Positions 1 to 7,897 of a stretch of DNA of 35,413 nucleotides are shown piece by piece. Made by a program: the position numbers and the translations under genes. This DNA is from a virus: the IMG/VR virus record IMGVR_UViG_3300044712_001179, positions 1 through 35,413 of that record. One strand, written 5' to 3'. The notes beneath the pieces were generated by a model. It did no database searches and was not told the DNA's origin. It worked only from the letters and a program-made list of their open reading frames with translations. The first letter of the stretch is position 1. Every line of letters begins with the position of its first letter.

Positions 1-2073
1 GTCGGAGGCGAGGCGGGTCTGGAGTTCGGCCGCTTTACGGCGGTCCTCGCCTTCTTGGGCCATCTGCTGGGTAAGCAGCTTGACCTGGCGGTCCTTGTCC
101 TGGTTCTCCACCTCGGCCTGGAGTTGCTGAATGACCTGCTGCATCTGCTGCATCTGCATCGCCATCTGCTGCACCTGGGCCGGGTCGATGCGCTGGTCGC
201 CCGAATTGACCAGGAACCGGGCGCCCGATTTCAGGCCGATCCTCCCAAAAATCTCCTTGCCCACCTCGTCCAGTTTCAGAATGGGGGGCCCGCCCGCCGC
301 CATGATCTTCGCCTGGGCATCCGCCATGCCCATGAACTCCCTCCCGGCCAGGAGGAACTTCTGCAGCCGGCCGACCGGGTCGGTCGATCCGATTCCGACG
401 TTGACCGTGACCGTCAGGCTCTGGTTCAGCAACTGGTCGGTCAACTGGTCGATGCCGTACTTCTGGAAGAGCTTGGCCTTCTGCCCGCACAGGGCCAACA
501 GCGCCATGTTGCTCTCGTACTTCTGGATGAGTTTGACCAGTTGGGCCAGCACCTTTTCCACCCACGTTTCGGAGAAGGTGCGGATGGTCAACTCCCGAAT
601 CTCACTCGAGCCGGTGCGCAGCATGTTCATCCCGCCGACCGTCTCGTTCATCTTGCGGTTGGACATGACGGATCCCTGGCTGAAGTTCCCCGCCAGTTCA
701 TCGAACTCCACGTTCAGGCGGTCCTGTTCCTGGTAGGCACTGCCGGTGACATCGTTGAACTCGATCTCGCGCACATGCTGGTCGAAGTCGCCCGGGACGG
801 TCGTGACGGACCCCGGGACGTTGGCCAGGAGGCTCCGCAGGTCGATGTTGGACCCCTGCCGCACCAGCCAGCGCTTGTTCATCACCAGTTTCACGTTGTC
901 GAGCCGCTGGTTCACGACTTCATTTATTTCTTGCTGAAGCGGGATGACATGGCCGAGAGGACCCTCTGGGACGGAAACGAATGTCTCGATTGCGGCGACC
1001 CCCATGACGACCGGGCGTTCCCCGGTCCAGTAGACTTCTTCGATCGGGGCGGGGTCGGAGAGCAGGTACTCGGTGCCGAGCGTCCAGTAAACAACATCTT
1101 GCCCGTCCATATTGACGAAATTCTCAATGGCCCAGACGACATCGAACTCCTTGACAGATCCAATGGGCTTTTCATCCGCATCCTCCCGGTTGTCGTCCCG
1201 GGCGCGCCGGGTCGAGTCGTTGGTCAGCCGCGAGGCGCTGGCGATCTCGCCGTCCGTCAGCGGCTTCCACGGTTGGGTGGGGACCTTGCCCCCCTTCCCG
1301 GGCTTCATGCGTGCTTTCACATCCCGTACGAACATCGGCCACAGGATCTGCAGGAAGGGCGAGGTCCCGATCGGGTCGTACCACTTGGCGGCCGGGTGGA
1401 ACCGGATGTTCTCCGGCGGGAGCAGCTCCACGACCGGGCAGTCCTTCAGGACCACCGGTTCGGTCGCGGTGGATACGACGGGCTGGCCGTCGGCCCCGAT
1501 CACCGGCTGGCCGTTCTCGTCCAGGGCAGGGGCCTCGTACGTGTTCTGCTTTTCCACGTACGTCCAGTTCTGGTAGCTGAAGATCACCCCAGTCCGATGG
1601 GCTTCCTGGCCGGCGCCGACGCAAATCTTGAACCACGGGATGTTGGTCGTCAGGTGGTGCTGCAGCAACTGGAAGGTGATGTCGGCCGACGCGGCCTGGA
1701 TGGGGTTGTCCTGATCGGCCGGTTCGAGGTTCACCAGATCCGAGTTGCTGAAGAAGGCCGCGGCCAGTCCCGCTTCGAAGTTGCGGCTCATGGATCGGGA
1801 TTTCGGCCGGAACAGCTTGGACCGGTACTGGTAGGTGGCCTTGTTGTACTTGGAGCCGGAGGCGTGCTTGCTCTGGAAGTGCCGGATGGCGTTCTCCCAC
1901 CTCGCTCGGTAGTTCGAATCGATGTAGGAGGTGGATGCCTGGTAGGCTTCCTGCGCCACCTTGATGTAATAGGCGTCCGCTTCGGAGGGTTGGGCCTCCG
2001 TCTCGGCGGCGTCCCCTTCCATGGCGTAGGTGTTCTCGATCGGGGTGATGTCGTTCTCCGGCTGAAAGGCCAT
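1..2073 (-). CDS. Portal protein (head-tail connector), 3' end outside window
   Basis: Open for 691 codons from the ATG at 2073 to the window edge with no stop, so the C-terminus is missing. The protein starts MAFQPENDITPIENTYAMEG. It has the composition of a podovirus/P22-like portal: an N-terminal region rich in Tyr and Arg (SYIDSNYRARWENAIRHFQS), a central region with conserved Trp/Tyr and acidic stretches, a segment QQEINEVVNQRLDNVKL typical of portal stem helices, and a C-terminal Met/Gln-rich coiled coil (QMAMQMQQMQQVIQQLQAEV). Portals form the dodecameric ring through which terminase pumps DNA. It lies downstream of the large terminase gene with three small genes between, the usual order. 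The reverse strand carries a long open frame here that is only a shadow. The portal call is firm; the exact subfamily is inferred. Confidence 0.87.
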   Translation of the reverse strand, partial: MAFQPENDITPIENTYAMEGDAAETEAQPSEADAYYIKVAQEAYQASTSYIDSNYRARWENAIRHFQSKHASGSKYNKATYQYRSKLFRPKSRSMSRNFEAGLAAAFFSNSDLVNLEPADQDNPIQAASADITFQLLQHHLTTNIPWFKICVGAGQEAHRTGVIFSYQNWTYVEKQNTYEAPALDENGQPVIGADGQPVVSTATEPVVLKDCPVVELLPPENIRFHPAAKWYDPIGTSPFLQILWPMFVRDVKARMKPGKGGKVPTQPWKPLTDGEIASASRLTNDSTRRARDDNREDADEKPIGSVKEFDVVWAIENFVNMDGQDVVYWTLGTEYLLSDPAPIEEVYWTGERPVVMGVAAIETFVSVPEGPLGHVIPLQQEINEVVNQRLDNVKLVMNKRWLVRQGSNIDLRSLLANVPGSVTTVPGDFDQHVREIEFNDVTGSAYQEQDRLNVEFDELAGNFSQGSVMSNRKMNETVGGMNMLRTGSSEIRELTIRTFSETWVEKVLAQLVKLIQKYESNMALLALCGQKAKLFQKYGIDQLTDQLLNQSLTVTVNVGIGSTDPVGRLQKFLLAGREFMGMADAQAKIMAAGGPPILKLDEVGKEIFGRIGLKSGARFLVNSGDQRIDPAQVQQMAMQMQQMQQVIQQLQAEVENQDKDRQVKLLTQQMAQEGEDRRKAAELQTRLASD

Positions 2074-2256
2074 CTAGGCGTCCTTCGGCGTTGCCGCCCG
2101 GTAGTCCGAAACACTGGTCAGGTATGGGTTGACTGCCCACTCATCGATCGGGGGGCAGGGGCATTCACAGGCGTGCATCAGATGGACATTGCAATAGTAC
2201 TCTCCACAGTCGCCGGCGCATTGCTCCCACACGGGGACGTCGTCGGCGATGGTCAT
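2074..2256 (-). CDS. Small cysteine-rich protein (60 aa)
   Basis: Starts MTIADDVPVWEQCAGDCGEY and contains about six cysteines in a short span (CAGDC, then C, then CECPC), which suggests a metal-binding knuckle. The ATG lies 2 bp after the stop of the upstream gene, and the stop abuts the portal start, so it appears translationally coupled between the two. The longer open frame in the same register that starts near 2619 overlaps the upstream gene completely, so I prefer this short start. I do not recognise a family. Confidence 0.6.
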   Translation of the reverse strand: MTIADDVPVWEQCAGDCGEYYCNVHLMHACECPCPPIDEWAVNPYLTSVSDYRAATPKDA

Positions 2257-2258
2257 GG

Positions 2259-2648
2259 CTACGCCGCCAGCACGATCTTGGTCTGCCGCATCGGCTGCAT
2301 CGCCTCGGGGATCCCGTCCAGGCGCTTGACCTGCTGGTTCTCCCGGGACTTCCCCCGGATGAGGGAGGCCCGCTCGAGCAGTTCGCCCCCCATGCGCACG
2401 ATCTTCTTTCGCAGCAGGCCGTGGTCGTCGATCTTCGACACGTGCATGACCATGCCCCACGGCTGGTTCGTGTTGAGGGACGCATTGATCTCGGAGCACT
2501 GGATGACGAAGTATCCCGCCTGCGCATCGGCCCGCACCCACCACTGGTAGCCCGGGTAGACTTGGGCGAGCGTGTTGCCGATCGTCCCGGCCGTGTTGAC
2601 CTCCCACACGCTCGACCACATCTGCTCAATCGGTATGATGTCGATCAT
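2259..2648 (-). CDS. Hypothetical phage protein in the packaging operon (129 aa)
   Basis: Starts MIDIIPIEQMWSSVWEVNTA. The ATG overlaps the stop of the preceding gene (GATGATC, 4-bp overlap), showing translational coupling. The N-terminal half is aromatic and mixed alpha/beta (PGYQWWVRADAQAGYFVIQC); the C-terminal third is basic and likely helical (LLRKKIVRMGGELLERASLI). The pattern IPIEQMW...PGYQWWVRAD...GYFVIQ looks like a compact GNAT-fold domain of the kind sometimes found beside podoviral portals, but this is a weak impression only. No function is assigned. Confidence 0.7.
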   Translation of the reverse strand: MIDIIPIEQMWSSVWEVNTAGTIGNTLAQVYPGYQWWVRADAQAGYFVIQCSEINASLNTNQPWGMVMHVSKIDDHGLLRKKIVRMGGELLERASLIRGKSRENQQVKRLDGIPEAMQPMRQTKIVLAA

Positions 2649-2875
2649 CCGTCCCCCTTCAGCACGTAATCGTCGCCCATCAGGACGTAGTCGTCCCCCA
2701 TCATTACGGCGCCGTCCGGAATGTCGGACACCAGGCCCGCGTACCAGTCGGCGTCGTTCTTTCGAAACACCCGCCCACGGCTGAACTCATAGGCCACCGG
2801 CCACTGGTAGAACTCCGGATCCGCCGCGGTCACCTGGGACAACCAGGACACGGTGGAGAATTTAGGTGCGCTCAT
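2645..2875 (-). CDS. Small hypothetical protein with tandem C-terminal repeat (76 aa)
   Basis: Starts MSAPKFSTVSWLSQVTAADP. The start overlaps the terminase stop by ATGA and its own stop overlaps the next ATG, so it sits in a chain of coupled genes. The C-terminus carries a perfect tandem heptapeptide (MGDDYVL twice) followed by KGDG. The DNA of the two copies differs slightly at third positions, so the peptide repeat is being kept. No known family is recognised. Confidence 0.65.
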   Translation of the reverse strand: MSAPKFSTVSWLSQVTAADPEFYQWPVAYEFSRGRVFRKNDADWYAGLVSDIPDGAVMMGDDYVLMGDDYVLKGDG

Positions 2876-4536
2876 AATTCCCCCGAATGCAGTGGGATCA
2901 ACTGCTCCGGCCGCATCGGTGGCGCCGGGGCGGTAATGTCCAAATCAAACAGCCGGCTCATCGCGTCCAATCCGTCCTTGTGGGCGGTGGCGGGGAAAAA
3001 CAGATACTCGTTGTCGAGGATGTACTGCACCACGTTGTAGAGCTTCCCCTGCTCGTTCTTGCGCATGATGGGCTTGGCCACCAGATGATGGTTCCCCCGC
3101 TCCTCCTGCTCGAGCATCCGCTTCGTCTTCTGCCCCTCGTACGGGAAGAAATACTGCTGCTTCTGGAACAACGGGGTCAACCGCTCGATCCGGTCGTCCT
3201 TCGCGTTGCTCCCGTCACTCACCCAGTTCACCTCGGTGATCGGGATGCTGACCTTCCGGTCCCGCGGCATCCGGTCCATCTCCAACTGGAAATAATCGAT
3301 GTCCGCTTGCATCCCATACTTCTCGTATCCGACCATACATAGCAAGATCCCGGGCATGCGCGACCACTTCAACCACAAGCCTAAGAGGGCTTCCCAACGA
3401 TCTTTGAGGGACATCTGATGGCAGTACCCATCTAAGAAGTACCAGTTCCCACCCGGCGCCACCCCCTGCACAATCATCGCCGTGTTGCAGGCGCCCTTGG
3501 TCCGGCTGTTGGCCGGGTCCACCGTGATCCCGATGTTCATCCGCTCGGGCCGGGTTTCCCATCGCTGCACCCACTCCATTCTGAACTTCTGCAGTTCGCC
3601 CGCTATGGGGTTGAGTAACTGTTGGGTTGCTATGGTACTTTTTGACTCGTTCAGTTTCTTCTGGTCCCATGCCGATTGGGTCAACAGCACCGGCTTTCCA
3701 TCAAACGTCCCATCGTGGGTTGCCGGATAAATCCGGGCCTTAAGTGCCCCACGTTTAAGGATAATCCCATAAGTATCACCATAATGGTATCGGGTTCCCA
3801 CGTGCTGCATTCGGTTATGGCCCGTCTGCCCCATCATCTCGGTGCGGGCCAAGTTCTGCGACAACTCCCACCGCTCGGTCGTCTTCATGATCATCTCGGG
3901 AGTCGTCACCGAATCCTCAGTCACCATGTCATCGTAAATACGCAAATCAAAGTGGCGCCCCGTCGGCTGCGCGTCCACCAGGCCCCACGCACTGATGGTG
4001 GCCTCGCGGGGGTTCCCCTTCCGCTTCACCACCAGGCCCTCGTCCTCCGACCACTTCGGGCTCTCCCGCTTGGGCTGCTTCCAGAAAATGTCCGGCCAGT
4101 AGGTCGGGAGTTTTTCGTTCATCTCCATCTCGGCCTTGATCTGCCGGAGAAACCCTTTGGCTACGGGCCGATCATTGCCAAAAATCCCGATCGTAATCTC
4201 AGGATTCTTGATCACCTCCTGTATGCTACCCCCAAACGTGATGAAGGTCGTCTTCAGGTGCCCACGGGCCCATAAATCCAAGTACCCGTCCGGATCCGCT
4301 TCCACCTCCCGACACCGTTCGTACGCCCATGGATGCAATGCGTGCGTCTGGTTCAACACCCCCACCAACAACAAATACCGATCATCCTTGCACAACTCCG
4401 CCAGCAAACTCCCCGGCACCACCCCCCGCTCCACCATCGTCGTGAACTCAATGTACCACCGGAGCCACGTCGCAAAATCGGCGCCCCTAAGATGCGTCCG
4501 GAACTGGCTGGCAATGTCGGGTGCCTCGACCGTCAC
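2872..4536 (-). CDS. terL: Terminase large subunit (ATPase/nuclease), 554 aa
   Basis: The motor that cuts and packages phage DNA into the prohead. The N-terminal ATPase has a deviant Walker A at residues 89-98 (WARGHLKTTF), a Walker B at about 198-205 (LRIYDDMV) and a coupling motif near 247-257 (GTRYHYGDTYG). The C-terminal RNase H-like nuclease shows acidic residues at D340 (ITVDPA), E405 (GYEKYG) and the late HKDGLDA motif near residue 522. Length is normal for the family. The start is GTG at 4536, which overlaps the stop of the preceding zinc-ribbon gene (GTGA). The neighbours are the portal downstream and the small terminase upstream, with a methyltransferase between. Confidence 0.95.
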   Translation of the reverse strand: MTVEAPDIASQFRTHLRGADFATWLRWYIEFTTMVERGVVPGSLLAELCKDDRYLLLVGVLNQTHALHPWAYERCREVEADPDGYLDLWARGHLKTTFITFGGSIQEVIKNPEITIGIFGNDRPVAKGFLRQIKAEMEMNEKLPTYWPDIFWKQPKRESPKWSEDEGLVVKRKGNPREATISAWGLVDAQPTGRHFDLRIYDDMVTEDSVTTPEMIMKTTERWELSQNLARTEMMGQTGHNRMQHVGTRYHYGDTYGIILKRGALKARIYPATHDGTFDGKPVLLTQSAWDQKKLNESKSTIATQQLLNPIAGELQKFRMEWVQRWETRPERMNIGITVDPANSRTKGACNTAMIVQGVAPGGNWYFLDGYCHQMSLKDRWEALLGLWLKWSRMPGILLCMVGYEKYGMQADIDYFQLEMDRMPRDRKVSIPITEVNWVSDGSNAKDDRIERLTPLFQKQQYFFPYEGQKTKRMLEQEERGNHHLVAKPIMRKNEQGKLYNVVQYILDNEYLFFPATAHKDGLDAMSRLFDLDITAPAPPMRPEQLIPLHSGEL

Positions 4537-4694
4537 TCTTCTCCCTCTATCTCACGGTTACACTCCCAGCACACCCACGTATCCATCCTGGCCTCTAAAT
4601 CACTGACATAATCTGGGACAAGGATCGGGCACCGGCAGGTCAAACACGACACATACCGCTCTTTCTTGGGCTGAGTAAGTTGGATGATCTTCAT
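4533..4694 (-). CDS. Mini zinc-ribbon protein (53 aa)
   Basis: Begins MKIIQLTQPKKERYVSCLTC. It has two cysteine pairs, CLTC(RC) at about residues 17-22 and CWEC at about 42-45, the layout of a small zinc ribbon. The ATG shares one base with the methyltransferase stop (TAATG) and its TGA overlaps the terminase GTG start, so translation is coupled on both sides. A nucleic-acid-binding accessory role is a guess. Confidence 0.7.
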   Translation of the reverse strand: MKIIQLTQPKKERYVSCLTCRCPILVPDYVSDLEARMDTWVCWECNREIEGEE

Positions 4695-5458
4695 TATCCC
4701 CACCCCAACTTCAATTGGCTCCGCTCGGCCTCAAGCCGCTTGGCCGCAATCTCACAGTACTTTTCCTCAATCTCGATCCCCACCCATGGGCGGGCGTTCT
4801 TCTCGCAAACTATCGCGGTTGTACCAGACCCCATAAACGGATCCAAAACCATACCATTTAAAGGGGAAGAATATAAGATAAGAGGCGAAACAACGCCCTC
4901 TGGCTTCTGCGTCGGATGGTCGGCATAGCCATGGCAATTGTTCACATGGAACACCGATCGCATCACCCTCGGTCCACCATCCTCTGAAACGTACGTGCTA
5001 TTTTCTATCACCCCCCAATGTGGAGGACGTTCTTTTCTCCGGACTACTTTTTTCCTGGCATCCATCGTGTATTGCGTCGAATGGTACACATCACGCCAAA
5101 CAGAACCCTCCAGAATTAAATGGATCGCATGTTCGTGGACCCGCCTGAACCTGTCTGCCTGCGCTCCGGTTCCATTCTGCTTTTCCCACACAATGTCCTG
5201 CACCAGCTTCAACCCAGACAATCCCTGCGACAACCGGAACAAATGCTTTAATGAACCGAATACCCACATACTCCCAGACGGCTTTAAACTATCACGGGCA
5301 TACGGCACCCATGCATCCCCAAAAACATCCCACTCCAACGAGGTGTCACCGTACGGCGGATCAGTCAGTACCAAATCCACCATACCCACCTGTGGCATCA
5401 CCTCCAGGCAGTCCCCATGATACAACCGGCCCAACTCCGTCTGATAATACGGCGTCAC
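4694..5458 (-). CDS. DNA methyltransferase, N6-adenine/N4-cytosine type, beta-class order (254 aa)
   Basis: Transfers a methyl group from S-adenosylmethionine to an exocyclic amino group in DNA. The catalytic motif IV is TDPPYGD at residues 32-38; the SAM-binding motif I is DPFMGSGTT at 206-214, preceded by HPTQKP at 181-186. Motif IV before motif I is the beta-class order. The start is GTG at 5458 following an AAGGTAGGG-like ribosome site. There is no restriction gene beside it, so a solitary methylase that protects phage DNA from host restriction, or one that marks DNA for packaging, fits. Its place between the small and large terminase genes is unusual but not unique. Confidence 0.92.
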   Translation of the reverse strand: MTPYYQTELGRLYHGDCLEVMPQVGMVDLVLTDPPYGDTSLEWDVFGDAWVPYARDSLKPSGSMWVFGSLKHLFRLSQGLSGLKLVQDIVWEKQNGTGAQADRFRRVHEHAIHLILEGSVWRDVYHSTQYTMDARKKVVRRKERPPHWGVIENSTYVSEDGGPRVMRSVFHVNNCHGYADHPTQKPEGVVSPLILYSSPLNGMVLDPFMGSGTTAIVCEKNARPWVGIEIEEKYCEIAAKRLEAERSQLKLGWG

Positions 5459-5536
5459 TTCCCTACCTTATATATATGCGTGCATATCCACCGCAACCAC
5501 ACCAACATCCCTCCCCAAAAGACCCATTGCCAACCC

Positions 5537-5719
5537 TCACTCATCGACCCACCCCGGAAGCACTACCTCCCCATGACACTTCTCGCAAATCCTCCGCCCA
5601 CTCCCATCCCGCTTCATGTAAATCGGCCACCCCGGAACCTTCGGGCACGCACAGGGCACCACATCCACCCCTACCCATACCCGAATCCGTCCCCAAATGT
5701 GTCTCAAATAGTGTCTCAT
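5537..5719 (-). CDS. Small zinc-finger-like protein (60 aa)
   Basis: Begins MRHYLRHIWGRIRVWVGVDV and has CAC and CEKC pairs with GEVVLPGWVDE at the end. The first codons are built from the repeated TGAGACAC box of the adjacent repeat cluster (MRHYLRH is encoded by two copies), so the start region doubles as a DNA site. No strong Shine-Dalgarno precedes the ATG. It may be a real small protein or a chance frame; the cysteine pattern and the lack of an alternative gene support it. Confidence 0.5.
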   Translation of the reverse strand: MRHYLRHIWGRIRVWVGVDVVPCACPKVPGWPIYMKRDGSGRRICEKCHGEVVLPGWVDE

Positions 5720-5763
5720 ATTAACCCAAAATGTGTCTCAAATAAACGAGGGAAATGAGACAC
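5695..5763. repeat. TGTCTCA box cluster
   Basis: Three boxes in direct orientation (TGTCTCA at 5700-5706, 5712-5718 and 5734-5740) and one inverted (TGAGACA at 5756-5762). The first and third are part of an identical 16-mer, AAATGTGTCTCAAATA, at 5695-5710 and 5729-5744. Two further boxes lie at 6110-6116 and 6191-6197, so six copies of a 7-mer sit within 500 bp around the small terminase gene. Either a terminase-recognition (pac/cosB-like) site or a repressor operator would fit. Confidence 0.6.
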
Positions 5764-6148
5764 TCTACCATGGGGTCAGGACCCTCCCACGAACCAGAAC
5801 CACCCCAGGCAATAGGGACCACCCCAACCACTCAGGAGGGGAGGACCCATTATCGGGAGGGGAGTATCCACCGGACAAATCTGTGTGTCCAACTAAACCC
5901 TTCACCCGCGCATGTGAGACTCCACTTGGAGTGACGTCCTTGACCGGGGTGGGGTCGATTCCTGGAAAAGGTTCCATCCAAAATAAAAAGGGGGGAGGGG
6001 GGTCTACTGTCTGGTCCTGGTCGGTCACTGGTCCACCTCGGGCTCGACGGTTGGTCCGGCTGGTGTCGGGCCGATCTGGGCGCACCTTATATATAAGGAG
6101 CGAACCCAGTGAGACACAATCAACTGGGTCCTAGAAGATACATTATGT
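5720..6148. other. Gene-free region next to the small terminase; G-rich, palindromic
   Basis: No convincing gene on either strand: the open frames have biased, repetitive composition and no ribosome sites. It holds TGTCTCA boxes, several plus-strand G-tracts (for example around 5829-5838, 5856-5865, 5947-5955 and a run near 5990-6001) that could form quadruplexes, a perfect 14-bp palindrome CCTTATATATAAGG at 6085-6098, and an inverted repeat ACCCAGT/ACTGGGT near 6104-6129 with a TGAGACAC box in its loop. Confidence 0.6.
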
Positions 6149-6832
6149 CTACTCTTTTCCATTATCCAACGATTCCACTACGTTACAAAGTGTCTCAGGT
6201 TGTTCGGGTTCAACGGCTGGTTTCGGGCTGAACATATCCAGAAGCCGCTTGGCTTCATCCTGCCCGAAGCTGTTTACCTGAACGTTAACGGTCTGTTGCA
6301 CGGTTTGGGGCATCTGAGGGGCTAACCCGCCCATGGCCAGAATGCGTGCTAAGGACTCACAGGCGCGGAGCTTGTCGGGATACCTATATTTATAGGTGGT
6401 GTACCGGCGCACGTCCGTGCCGTCCTTGCTTTCGACTATGGTTTCCTTGATGTCTATTCCATCCAGGGCTTTCCGGGTATGTTCTGGGATGAGATGGACT
6501 GGCAAGGGGTTCCCCTGGTCGTCATAGAGATTCGCCGGGTCGAACCGGAGCGCTTGTCCATATGCCTGCATGACATCGTTGGACGTTGGTAACAGGAGCA
6601 TATCCTGTCGGTCCTGGATACGCTTCTGTAGTTGTGCCACAATGTGGGGTTGGCGCATCATGGCGCCAGCTTGTGTGGTTGCGTTCCGTTTACTGATGAC
6701 GGGTAAACGTGTTCCGTTCCCATTTTCTCTGGCGTAGGCTTTTAGATACGCCTCGGTCGCGTTCCCCGAATTGAGGTAATACTCGATGAAGTCGAGTTGT
6801 TGAGGGCTGAGCCGTCTTGAGGCGTAGGCCAT
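6149..6832 (-). CDS. terS: Terminase small subunit (227 aa)
   Basis: Begins MAYASRRLSPQQLDFIEYYL and continues with NSGNATEAYLKAY, the classic N-terminal helix-turn-helix of the Terminase_2 family, which recognises the packaging site. The middle has QPHIVAQLQKRIQDRQDMLL (oligomerisation helices) and the C-terminus includes the DNA-metabolism-like tail PQTVQQTVNVQVNSFGQDEA. The length fits the larger members of the family. The ribosome site is weak; the start is 3 bp after the upstream stop, suggesting coupling. Its role is to recognise viral DNA and recruit the large subunit encoded at 2872-4536. Confidence 0.88.
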   Translation of the reverse strand: MAYASRRLSPQQLDFIEYYLNSGNATEAYLKAYARENGNGTRLPVISKRNATTQAGAMMRQPHIVAQLQKRIQDRQDMLLLPTSNDVMQAYGQALRFDPANLYDDQGNPLPVHLIPEHTRKALDGIDIKETIVESKDGTDVRRYTTYKYRYPDKLRACESLARILAMGGLAPQMPQTVQQTVNVQVNSFGQDEAKRLLDMFSPKPAVEPEQPETLCNVVESLDNGKE

Positions 6833-6835
6833 AGT

Positions 6836-7342
6836 TCAGTTCGGTTTATCGCCGGTTTTAACTGAGTTTAGCATATTCCAGTGGGTAAGCTGTTCAGCCT
6901 CCCGTTTACGGTCTTGTCGGTGGATCTCGAACAGGACGTCCAGGCCGTTTTGATCGGGCTCGCTATTAGTACTGTCTTTATTAGTAGGGAGCGATTCACC
7001 GACGTTGGTATTTCGCATCTCGGTGGTTTGGGGTTGACGGAGGGGGGATTCGAGGACGGTGTACTGGTATCCCCGGTATTGCCCGGTATCCTGGTGGCGG
7101 GCTTTTTCCCGGGTGATGTAGCCGGCGGCGATTAGTTCGCGGATGGCCATTTTGACCGACCACGGGCCGTCTATGGAATGGGTAGCGATCTCCCGTTCGT
7201 AGACGATCCAATCGTCTGGGCGGGATAGCAGGTAGATCAAGACCCCTTTGGCCCGGTAGGATAGGCGAGGGTCGAGGACCACCCGCTTGTTGACCATGAC
7301 GTAAGGGTTGTCTTTGTCTTTCTTAATGCGGAAGGTGGCCAC
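6836..7342 (-). CDS. Winged-helix DNA-binding protein (168 aa)
   Basis: A helix-turn-helix protein of the type often found in phage replication or regulatory modules: LSYRAKGVLIYLLSRPDDW, then a recognition-helix region (SVKMAIRELIAAGYI) and a wing with GQYRGYQYTV. The C-terminal half is hydrophilic and probably disordered. Two GTG starts are possible, at 7348 and 7342; the second has the better spacing from GAGGGG, so I use it. It is the first gene of the minus-strand packaging operon and stands next to the divergent control region, so it may regulate that region. Confidence 0.8.
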   Translation of the reverse strand: MATFRIKKDKDNPYVMVNKRVVLDPRLSYRAKGVLIYLLSRPDDWIVYEREIATHSIDGPWSVKMAIRELIAAGYITREKARHQDTGQYRGYQYTVLESPLRQPQTTEMRNTNVGESLPTNKDSTNSEPDQNGLDVLFEIHRQDRKREAEQLTHWNMLNSVKTGDKPN

Positions 7343-7348
7343 GCACAC

Positions 7349-7897
7349 CCCTCGTTTGGCGTTATAAGGCTATGCTACGTCCTCCAGGGAGGGCGGGCCG
7401 GCACCGTGCGGAGGTGAGGCATGGGGGTGAACACGGTACACCGCCGGCCCGCGACAGCCTGGGGATATGGACGCTGCAGCTCGGGCGCGTTCTGTAATTT
7501 AGTTTTGACAGTTTGATCGTCCAGCATCTTAGCGTCCATACTGGCATCTTCTCCCCGTTAGTTGGGGATTGCAAGAAATATTTTATGGTGAGGCCGATGG
7601 CGCCGGCTGGCAAAGTTTAAATCCATAAACTTTAGCGTCTCAAATTAATTATTTTGAACCGCCCATATTCAATATTAACCCGCTTGAACTATTCAATATC
7701 CTTCTAAATCCTTATTTGATACATTCATAATTTTGAACCGTTTGAGGCGGGGAACGGCTTGGAGGGCTCCGCTTGTGTATGGCTTAACCTGTTGATTCCC
7801 TTTATCTATTCCATCATATACACTTTATGAGTGCGCTTGGTATGAGGGTTGCAAGGGATATAAGTGACCACCAACCACAACCCAGGAGGCAAAGACC
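7349..7897. promoter_or_regulatory. Divergent control region with hairpins and AT-rich repeats
   Basis: No convincing gene. From left to right: a strong imperfect hairpin, arms 7393-7408 and 7432-7452 (GCGGGCCGGC ACCGTG with a 5-nt bulge on the right arm); a second inverted repeat TATGGACGCT/AGCGTCCATA at 7466-7475 and 7531-7540; a short TCCCC/GGGGA stem near 7551-7567; a hairpin AAAGTTTA/TAAACTTT at 7612-7619/7626-7633; then AT-rich sequence with two copies of ATTTTGAACCG (7651-7661, 7730-7740) and two of ATTCAATAT (7667-7675, 7691-7699). This is the only divergent junction between the packaging operon and the plus-strand small genes. Confidence 0.6.
7792..7864 (+). promoter_or_regulatory. 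Candidate promoter(s) for the plus-strand small-gene operon
   Basis: Two weak sigma70-like pairs: TTGATT at 7792-7797 with TATACA at 7817-7822 (19-bp spacer), and TTGGTA at 7837-7842 with TATAAG at 7859-7864 (16-bp spacer). One of them should serve the operon that starts at 7898. Confidence 0.35.

Noticed and set aside
55-2550. An 831-codon open frame on the plus strand
   Set aside because: It runs antisense through the portal gene, which has motif-like content and coupled starts on the minus strand; its composition (Leu/His-rich repeats) is that of a shadow.
5733-6134. A 133-codon plus-strand frame and a 106-codon minus-strand frame in the region next to the small terminase
   Set aside because: Repetitive Gly/Pro/Ser/Arg-rich composition, no ribosome sites and overlap with the repeat/palindrome block.
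7362-7613. An 83-codon minus-strand frame in the divergent region
   Set aside because: Overlaps the hairpins, no ribosome site, composition unlike a protein.
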